Below, one piece after another: positions 56,544 to 64,000 of a DNA stretch of 64,000 nt. Both the position numbers and the translations under genes were made by a program. The notes under the pieces were generated by a model. The model worked only from the letters and a program-made list of their open reading frames with translations. It was not told the origin of the DNA and ran no database searches. The first letter of the stretch is position 1; the number at the start of each line of letters is the position of its first letter. Where the stretch lies: assembly GCA_950295325.1 (NCBI GenBank), contig OX485807.1, forward strand, positions 24,213,666 through 24,277,665, given 5' to 3'. This DNA is from Polytrichum commune (taxonomy: Eukaryota > Streptophyta > Polytrichopsida > Polytrichales > Polytrichaceae).

Positions 56544-57041
56544 GGGGCGGTTTACACTATGGACCATGAAGTCGTCCCACGTAAGAGGCCTATTTTGCGT
56601 GGGACGACTTCATGGGACGACTTCCATGGTCCGAGTTACTAAAATATTAGTTTTCATGGTTTGTGGGCCCTTCACTAGGTGTAAACCGAATGTGGACCAT
56701 GAAGAATGACCATGCACCAAAAAGTGGAGTCATTAACTAAGTTGGAAAAAAAATCATTAAAAAAAATCCAAAAAAATCATTAAAACGGCATTTTTCTGAC
56801 ATGGGCCCTTGCTATTTTTCCTAGACCACCTCTTTTGCTTGTCCCAACGGAAAACCCATTGGACCATGGCAGTGGATAGAGTAGGCTTTTAAAAAACAAA
56901 TTTGTGGACCTCAACCTCCGTGGTCACTCTGCCATTTTTTCCTTGGTGTAAACCGAAGTCGTCCCGGGACGACTTCAACGTCCAATCACATCGCTTAGAC
57001 GGCCGTGGGACGACTTCATGGTCCATAGTGTAAACCGCCCC
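56544..57041. mobile_element. family H MITE, copy H2 (complete)
   Basis: 498 bp flanked by TAA (56541-56543 and 57042-57044). Both ends read GGGGCGGTTTACACTATGGA inward and continue CCATGAAGTCGTCCCACG without mismatch, giving a 37-bp or longer perfect terminal repeat. The first 22 bases are identical to H1 but the rest of the arm is different sequence. The interior shares CCCAACGGAAAACCC and TTGGACCATGGCA with H1. The arm word GACGACTTC recurs five times, including a GTCGTCCCGGGACGAC palindrome at 56956. PIF/Harbinger-like by duplication size. Non-coding. Confidence 0.85.
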
Positions 57042-57252
57042 TAAATAAGTTATCCATCAATATTATATATGAAGTAGTATCGCATAGTGATTTCAAGTGT
57101 ACATAAACCTGGAAAAAACAACTTTAAGTCGTCACATGACTCTTTATTTCATTTCTCAGTTCTCACGCCTTACACTAAATGTCCAATTTGAATAAAATAA
57201 TCATCTCAATAATCACTTATCCTCAGAACTACACTTTTCCTTCTCCTAATTA

Positions 57253-57434
57253 GTGTGGGTTACCATTTGGAGTACACATTGCTATAACATTTTACTGAGA
57301 GTATATATTTTTTACCCACATTACGTAGGTAGTTAGTACGCACACTGAAGAATATGATATAACTTAGTTGGTAAAGAAGATAAGGTTGGTAAAACAAGTT
57401 ATAGCAACGCGTAACTTCAAATGATAACCCACAC
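57253..57434. mobile_element. family I MITE, copy 1 (complete)
   Basis: 182 bp flanked by TA (57251-57252 and 57435-57436). Inverted ends of about 38 bp: GTGTGGGTTACCATTTGGAG, then ACACATTGCTATAAC on the left; inverted right end GTGTGGGTTATCATTTGAAG, then TTACGCGTTGCTATAAC. Non-coding, mariner/Stowaway-like. Confidence 0.75.
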
Positions 57435-57539
57435 TAACATGACGCTTTATGTGAGCCCAAAAGGGTGCCCACATTTAGTCTTAGACCCTTGAAACGTTAG
57501 TTGATGCACCTTGAAGTAGCATGTTACTTCACAAAAATA

Positions 57540-58340
57540 TAAAAAGAGTGAAATGTTAGTCTTAGAAGTACCATGTTGTAAGAGGCTAGGATGTGAGTTG
57601 TTATTGTGTTTTTACCCTCGGAAGGATTTGAGTGAATGAGGATAGGTAAGGAGAACTTGGATTGAGTAGTTAGTGAGTAGGCTAGTACAAATGGATGGAG
57701 ACAACCAAAGTGACTCAAGAGGCAAGTGCATTCGAATTGGGATGAATGGAGGATCACATGGAGCGCACAAGTGGACCACCTCATCATGGCCACTTAATGG
57801 GGAAGGCCCAAGGAAGAATGCAAGGTGGAGGATAAGCAAATTCTCAAAGCACCAATCAAATCACGAGTTAAGCATCGTGGTTTGAATTAAGTGGTGAGCG
57901 ACGATTTGGGAAAGTAAGGGGAGAAAGTTATGGCGGCGGAAAGCGAAGGAGGCTAAGTTTGGGTTGAAGCATCCCAAGTTTGGTAAAGTGTGGTAGGTAG
58001 AAAGCCAAGGCTAGTTAAATGTTCGAATTAGGATCCTTGTTGATCATTTGAGGGAGGAAGACTTAGAAGATAGGATTGGCGCCTACTAAGTAGGAGGAAA
58101 TCTCAAGGGCTTATCGTGAGCCTTGAGGGTGCTCACCCCCTCAAGCTTACTATATAATCCCTCATTCTTCCCTCACTCATCCTCTCTTTCCTTTGTGCTC
58201 CAAGGCACCCCACGAGTTATAAGTGTGGGTGTGGGAAGCCATATTGGAGCACATGTGTGTGCTTAGTTTTTAGTTTGAGAGCCAAGGCTTGTTAGCCTTG
58301 AAGAGGGCTTGACCTCTTGGTAGAATTAGTGTTGACGTGA
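57540..58340 (+). promoter_or_regulatory. LTR-like region with TATA box
   Basis: A purine-rich 600-bp stretch leads to CTATATAATCC (58150-58160), a good TATA box, followed by a pyrimidine-rich patch (CTCATTCTTCCCTCACTC) as in the R region of plant LTR retrotransposons. I could not find a second LTR, a primer-binding site or a flanking duplication, so a solo or partial LTR is only inferred. A host promoter is the alternative. Confidence 0.35.
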
Positions 58341-58672
58341 AGGATTTTAAAGTTAATTCATGATTCCAATTTGTGGTACTTTAAGTTCATGTTTTGAATA
58401 CACGTGGTTGCAAGTTCCATGTTTAAGAGTTGAGCACTTGATGTTGTGATGAGTGCAAAAATATACTTGTGTGGATTAGTTAGTCTTAGTGAAGTTAGGA
58501 AATTCTCTCTCCCCCTCTCCTCTCTAGGATTTTAGGATTTTAGGATTAGAGAAGAATTGTGTGATTAGAAAGGGGTTGTTAGTAGAATTAGGGAAATTAG
58601 GTAGGAAGATTAGTTAAGGGCTTGAATAATTAGTGAGGTAGTTGGGGATTACAACTACAAAGTTGTGGGTTC

Positions 58673-58886
58673 ATGAAGGAGCTGGGTTTGTTTAGTTAGA
58701 AAGTAAAGAGCTGGGTTTATGAAGGACCTGGGTTTGTTTAGTTAGAAGCTAAGGAGCTGGGTTCATGAAGGAGCTGGGTTTATGAAGGAGCTGGGTTTGT
58801 TTAGTTAGAAGCTAAGAAGCTGGGTTTATGAAGGAGCTAGGTTTATGTAATTAGAAAGTAAAGAGATGGGTTCATGAAGGAGCTTA
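58673..58886 (+). repeat. 46-bp tandem repeat
   Basis: GAAGGAGCTGGG-type words begin at 58675, 58721, 58767/58784, 58830 and 58876, mostly 46 bp apart, with GTTTAGTTAGAAG-C/T-TAA between. About 4.5 copies with one short copy of 17 bp. Confidence 0.85.
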
Positions 58887-59052
58887 GTAGATAGCCTACC
58901 TAATTAGCTCATAGACAAGTAGTTAGTTACATTATGCTAGTTAGTGTTATGTGTGGCTTTCACAAGTAAATGTATTTGAGATTGACTATAGAGAATAGTG
59001 TTTTTTTTAACACTTGCATCCTCTCTTTAAAAATAAACCACGTGCACAACTT

Positions 59053-59377
59053 AATGGAGAATGTGGAGCACTCTCGCGATGGCAAGACAAAGGAAGCAAA
59101 GACCAAAGGTGCGAGGGAGAGATTGACATAAGTCACATAAGTATTTCTTAATACTTAAAGGCTTATGTACGGTATGGAGACACCAAGTGAGACCTCTTAT
59201 AGTAGCGATACGGAATACACAAGTGATAGTTCAAGTGGTAGTATAGAGTCAACGGCACGGACTCCATTTAGGAGAGGGATATCCTTAAGGGCTTGTGTAG
59301 CTAAAGCAGCCGGATGGACGTTAGAAGCAAACAAAGACAAAATAGCACCCGAGCATAAGGAGGTTAAAATAACATAG
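59053..59377 (+). pseudogene. unrecognised serine-rich open stretch
   Basis: An ATG at 59053 opens 22 codons rich in Lys/Arg, followed after stops by an open frame (59165-59377, no ATG needed) with SETSYSSDTEYTSDSSSGSI and FRRGISLRACVAKAAGWTLE. Its place downstream of the LTR-like region would suit a decayed retrotransposon leader or gag start, but I recognise no domain. The opposite strand is open as well, which weakens the case. Confidence 0.2.
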
Positions 59378-59759
59378 TTAACTTGTGCATTCTCCACATA
59401 CGTATTGAAATCGTACATTGAGTTGTTAAAAGTGAAATTCCAGTTAAATCCAAGACCACTTGAAGGGTGAACCTTGCACTATGGACTCATCCAAGTCCAA
59501 ATCCAATACCGCGGAGGAATGTGAGCCCAAACCCACTACTCGGACTACGGACGCTTAAGGGTGGGGGGTTTGGCCTCACACTTTAGTGTAGTCTCATATC
59601 AAAAATCGATGAATGTGATATATCTAAAGTTGTCAACGATCAAATCGAACCCTTTGCAAACAATCTATTTGGCACTAAATATCTCAAACAATGTAGATAT
59701 CTTGCTCTTTGAGATTGGCCCACCAATCCTAGATAGTTCAGAATCTCATTCAACTATAT

Positions 59760-60476
59760 TATAACCATAAAGTATGATCTTTGATCGATTCAACCCTCGC
59801 GCCAACATTAAAATTACTAAGTAGTCGAGGGACATGATTGGGACGAACCAACCACAAACCTATGGGTGCACGTGTTGTTCTTAGATCCCTTGTCTTCCCC
59901 CTTTTACCCCGGTGATGCTGGTGGGGCCTTGCTTGAAGAGCAAGGCATGTATCTCTCATTGTTCCCATCAAAGCATATGATGTTTTTCATCTGCAAGTAT
60001 GGCCCCACATAGTTTGCATGGAGTTTATAAGGGGACCGATTGGCCATCCTTACATGGACAATTTCACGGCACCTACCACAGGGGAGGGTGAAAACATATG
60101 AAACCATTATATAGCTTGGCAAATTATATTTGGAGTTATTTTGATTTTACTTTTTTACTTGATCCCTAAATTGGGATAGAGACCCCAATTTAGTTTCGTG
60201 AAACTAAATTGGAATTGACCACCAGCAACTCGAGAGGGGTATGGTTTTACCGCATGACCCCCCATGGCAAATGTCATGAACCAAGATCACCCTTACGTTC
60301 CAAAAAATGTAAACTTCAATGGTTTTAAGAAATGTGTATTGTAATGATGCAATGAATACCAATTGAGCCTTTTCATTCAATCGTGCCTTTCCAATTTTCT
60401 CGATGAAATGCAAACACTTAACATTAGTAGCTATTGTTTGTCCACTTTCTAACGGGGCAAAGAAGAGAGCCCTCAA
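59760..60476 (-). pseudogene. unrecognised coding-like stretch on the minus strand
   Basis: Two open frames in succession read NVKCLHFIEKIGKARLNEKA then LVFIASLQYTFLKTIEVYIF (60476-60204) and VHVRMANRSPYKLHANYVGP then NIICFDGNNERYMPCSSSKA (60122-59904). Composition is protein-like, but no family is recognised. The region between them holds the hairpin cluster at 60166-60212. A decayed gene or element is possible. Confidence 0.2.
60166..60212. repeat. three-arm alternating hairpin
   Basis: CTAAATTGGG (60166-60175), CCCCAATTTAG (60183-60193) and CTAAATTGG (60204-60212) mean the middle arm can pair with either neighbour. The second pairing extends to a 28-base near-perfect palindrome (60185-60212) with a GT loop. 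Confidence 0.75.
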
Positions 60477-61054
60477 CTAAGATTCCAAATGAGTAGTGAT
60501 AAAGATTCTAGCATCCCCTAGCTTTAACCCGGGACCCCACATAACACCCAATACCCTATGAGAAATGTTATGCATCATCATAGGCAATTATGAAGACATG
60601 CACATGTGATATCATAGGCACATCAATCGTCTTTTGCGTTGTATACAAAGATCGTTGGAATGAGAGGTTACCCCCTTTCAATAGATTTTGTTTCAAACAT
60701 AAGATGGTAGGAGGTGAGAGGCTTCATGACCTCTTTAACTATTTCATCACAATACATTAGAAGAAACTTGTCCATTCATGTAAAGATGGATCATTGATGT
60801 TATAGGAAATATGTAGGTCAACTCCATTCCTATAATAATCCTCTTAGTCATCCAACATAGAGGCCCTTAAATAATTTGTAGCTCAAATGTTATTGTTTCA
60901 GTTGATTTGATATCCTAGTTAATTTTAAAATCCTCAAATTAGTTTAGTCTAAGTCATTTGAGATGAATCGACCACAAACTTATCGGAGATCAAGTGTCCA
61001 TGTTGAATGGGTGAGAGGTTCACTCATGTGCAATAATTCTTTCTCTCCGGTATA
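60477..61054. other. gene-free stretch
   Basis: Nothing recognised. Confidence 0.3.
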
Positions 61055-61426
61055 AGGTTGATGTGTGTCATGTGGATACTTTTTTTTTGGCACCCACTTC
61101 TTGTTGGATATGAAACACAAAATCAATGCAAGATGATGAACACTTTCAGATCATGTATGTAGCCATTTGTCTCATAAACTTTGGAGTATTCATCATCAAA
61201 ATGAAGGTTCTCATGCTCATCAAGTGATCATATCCCCCCCCCCCCTCCCCCCAATCATGTTGAGTATTTAATCTAAGAATGACAAGCATGTTTTGAGCAC
61301 GTAGTCCAATCTCTTTCAAGCACATGTCAATTCGATGTATGTTCTTAGATCCACACCTAACCACATACCACTCAAATATAGTGTCCATATAATTTTGTTG
61401 TGTTGGGGGTATTAGACATGTCTACC
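61055..61426 (+). mobile_element. family B MITE, copy B8
   Basis: It has GGATATGAAACACAAAATCA, CTCATGCTCATCAAGTGATC, a run of 12 C (61234-61245) where other copies have TCCCTCC, GAGCACGTAGTCCAATCTCT, AAGCACATGTC, CCACACCTAACCACATACCA and the end ATTAGACATGTCTACCTTA. Confidence 0.65.
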
Positions 61427-61917
61427 TTATACGGGGGGGTATTGCTTTTGTGAGGCATAGTCAAGCCTTACTTTGGCGTTAACTTATGTTCATCAATGTT
61501 GGGTAGGCTAAATGATGGCGATGAGGGATGGTAGGTGCCCCATGTGTCATGACGCATGTGGTATGCATGTGGGGCTCATGATGGGCGCCCATGTGACATA
61601 CATGACCCCCCATAGCTACATGGCTACTACTAGGGTACTAGGTGGACCCACCATGAAATGAAATCTCCACTATCATATCATAACCAAAGCCCACTAATAA
61701 TAAATCCCAATTGAATATGGTTTTGAAGGGTTCAACTCTTTTTCGTCGGGCCCGCCCGTGGCCGTGGACAAAGCTAGAAAAGGACGTGCAGGTCCGGGGG
61801 GGGGGGTGGGGCATGTGGGCCCCACGCTTCATAACAAACTTGACCCGGGCCAACCCCCCTTGCCTCGAAACCACCGTGCCTCTTCAATCATAGACCGTGA
61901 ACTACACCGGTTTACAC
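61427..61917. other. gene-free, locally GC-rich stretch
   Basis: 61745-61880 is GC-rich and includes a run of 11 G (61796-61806). No coding or RNA feature could be supported. Confidence 0.35.
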
Positions 61918-62345
61918 ATAAGGTAGACAAACGCTTCTTACGTTACTTTTCATCGTTTCGTGAGGTGGGTGGGTGTTATTTGGTTAGTTTTTCAATGTTC
62001 TCCAACTTCTACCCAATTCGATTTACACAACAAAACTTGTGTTGCATTTAGCAAATCTACGACGAAACACCTGGTAAAACCGGATTTGAAATCAGATCTT
62101 CAATTTAGTTATGATTATCGGAAGTGCGTGTTTGTTGATGTCTTAATTGGATACGTAGGTCCTCCTGATTGTGTTCATTATCGAGTGTAGAGTAGTTCTT
62201 GATACTTGAAGATGTAGTCCAATCTTTTTTTAAATATGTGTCTTTATGATGTTTGCTCTTTGGTCCTTGCCGAACCACATACCAATCAAATATAGAGATT
62301 CAATTAAGAAGATGAACCACTTAAGGCCCTTTTATCTTAGGCCAC
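61918..62345 (+). mobile_element. family G element, copy G2
   Basis: It begins AAGGTAGACAAACG and, from 61965, follows G1 (2575-2944) closely: GGTGTTATTTGGTTAGTTTT, CAAAACTTGTGTTGCATTTA, GGTCCTCCTGATTGTGTTCA, GAAGATGTAGTCCAATC, CCACATACCAATCAAATATA. A family B copy in the opposite orientation starts at its right edge. Confidence 0.6.
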
Positions 62346-62705
62346 CTATCTTTGAGTGGTACGTGGTTTGGTATAGCTCCAAGAACAAACACCAAAAGGA
62401 CATATGTTTGAAAAGATTGGAGTGTGCGTTCAAAATATGATAACCATTCTATGTTCAATAGTCAATACCATTGGGGAGAATATGTGACCAATTGATGAAA
62501 AGAAGAACTACTTTTCTTTTTTTTCTTTTTTTTCTTTTTTCATAATGAGAAAGATGTTCATACAAACTCCAAGGCTTATGAGGGGAAATGGCCATGGCTT
62601 CGATTTGGATCTACGACCATCTCAAACTAATTGTGTGTTTCAAGTCCTTGGACAAGTGGGCTAGTTGGAAAAAGGTAACCATTAAAGACACCAGATGAGT
62701 AATAT
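62334..62705 (-). mobile_element. family B MITE, copy B9
   Basis: Reverse orientation: TTTGAGTGGTACGTGGTTTG, TTGAAAAGATTGGAGTGTGC, TCATACAAACTCCAAGGCTT, TCGATTTGGATCTACGACCA, TTGGACAAGTGGGCTAGTTG, AAGGTAACCATTAAAGACAC. A pyrimidine-rich TTTTCTTTTTTTTC tract at 62511-62541 sits inside. Confidence 0.6.
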
Positions 62706-64000
62706 ATTTGCTTCACATGGACCATTTGTGACAACCATCTACCAAGATTCATTGAATTGACATGCATTCATGGCTTTTGTCCAAGTAGGTTGACACATAC
62801 TATCAATCACACAACTTGTGTTCAATAAGGAATAAGCATGGGCCTTAATTAGGTGGTCACTCTTCCTAATCGAACACCTATACTTGAGTGTGAAATGGCA
62901 AGGCTTGTAGTTAGAAGCATACACCAAATAGACACATATTACAATGAGATTGGACTGTGTGCTCAAACTTAAATGCTAATTATTCAAAACGGTCTCCCCT
63001 TTGATTTCCTATGATTTATTGCATTCGAACTCCAATCCCCAATCCAATCTAGTAGTCAAAATTGTATGTGAGGTTGGAAGTGCTCATAACAGGGCACATA
63101 TCTTATGGAAGACCAACTTTTAATAATAGAAAAAAAACATTAGTATGCCATGGTCACTTTTAGGTCCCTAGATCATAACTCCATTATTTACAAGGGAACA
63201 TTAACATCTGAGTTTCGCATATTTGGGGGTGACTCCTCCACACGTGGAGAGAGAGGGAACTATTGCATATGAGCGTACCTTACACCGGGTCATGGAGAAT
63301 TATTGGATCCAAGCCCACCTATCATCCATGAAGTGAAAAATGTGTGAATTATTAAATTCGAGCTTCCTTTACAAGGCTTATTTGACACATGAATCATCAT
63401 GCATGCAAGGTCTCGCATTGGTTTGGTGGGACCATGTAGAAGTGAAACGAATCACACAATTGAGAGATAGACTTGCATGCAACAAATTACCAACAAGGTA
63501 CGCATGCCTTATTCAGTTATTTGTCTTAATCAAACACCTATACTTGAGTGATGTGTTTTCATGTTATATCTTAGAATAAACATCCAACAATACTACATAC
63601 ATGTAAGAGAGATTGGACTAAGTGCTCAAAACTTATGAACTCTAGACTCACAATTTACACAATCGAAAGGACTTAGTTGTTCATTTAAAAAGATGAACAT
63701 ACATGCACTATTAGAAATTATAATTGATGCAAAGGACGTCCGATCTTGGACATGAATTCTACTGATATTCATCAAAAAAATGTTAATGCAACACAAGTTT
63801 CATTGCGTATATATGATCGGTTAAAGTTGGAGAACATGGAAAACAAACCCAAACAACACCCACATACCTTAAACCTCGTACAAGGTAGGATCAATTGTCG
63901 TGGCCTTTTGCTCCAAGAGTCTCAATGTCCTAGGATCAAGCACACATCAATCTCTTTGAGACCCTTTTTGAAACTCTCCAACATTCCTAGCACTTCTTTT
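62706..64000. other. mostly unassigned, with family B/G end fragments
   Basis: Fragments matching the inverted right end of families B/G lie at 62850-62990 and 63505-63640 (CACCTATACTTGAGTG in both, and GATTGGACT-A/G-TGTGCTCAAA). At 63815-63880 GTTGGAGAACATGGAAAACA leading to CCCACATACCTT is the inverted start of family G. 63240-63285 resembles part of 7618-7660. No gene is supported. Confidence 0.4.

Noticed and set aside
1-64000. Bacterial, organellar or viral origin
   Set aside because: No operons, dense genes, ribosomal or photosynthesis genes or viral hallmark proteins were seen; nested DNA transposons, SINE pieces and CpG depletion point to a eukaryotic nucleus.

Overview
The window looks like gene-poor, repeat-packed nuclear DNA of a eukaryote, most likely a plant or plant-lineage green organism with a large methylated genome. 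The reasons are: an AT-rich background with CpG visibly replaced by TpG/CpA; nested DNA-transposon families of plant-like types (a Mutator-like transposase with a SWIM finger, a pogo/Tigger transposase, and Harbinger-, hAT- and mariner-like MITEs); tRNA-derived SINE pieces; and no bacterial gene organisation. I could not name the species. No intact host protein-coding gene, rRNA, tRNA or CRISPR array could be supported.

The only near-intact coding region is a pogo/Tigger transposon at 39754-43030 (minus strand). It has a TA target duplication, matching terminal inverted repeats and a transposase with a full D-D-D catalytic triad, broken only by a one-base slip in a poly-A run near its C-terminus. 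It has jumped into the catalytic domain of an older Mutator-like transposase gene (pseudogene halves 43033-44483 and 37917-39751, minus strand). That host copy carries three in-frame TGA codons, one TAA and several frameshifts. Two inverted arms of about 300 bp (37348-37645 and 46150-46470), each made of the same pair of MITE pieces, bracket the whole 9.1-kb block.

Around it the window is a mosaic of short elements that can be grouped by comparing copies with each other: family H (about 500-565 bp, ends GGGGCGGTTTACAC, TAA duplications; 1517, 56544, 15658 and degraded kin), family A (about 228 bp, 7-8 bp duplications; 21791, 37213 and partial copies), families B and G (about 380-450 bp, ends AAGGTA; at least a dozen pieces), family C (about 525 bp, TA duplication; 20334, 25603, 27013, 29306, 51250), a long-hairpin element (51320), family I (about 182 bp; 57253, 52790, 4318), a small internally deleted pogo-like element (53647), a 250-bp element with an exact 11-bp duplication (10547), and SINE pieces (3238, 16850). 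Nesting is frequent: a SINE in A1, hairpins in C1 and C5, two A copies inside a GC-rich element at 21648.

A decayed coding stretch at 24206-25080 (plus) resembles the C-terminal part of a LINE ORF2. Several shorter coding-like pieces (8054, 18185, 59760-60476) are not recognised. The most unusual patterns are unrelated-looking MITE arms attached to an identical 22-bp terminus, a tandem array of short palindromes whose two arms change together (31871-32168), nonsense codons in both transposon relics that all fit cytosine deamination, and poly-G/poly-C tracts that nearly all measure 11-12 bases.
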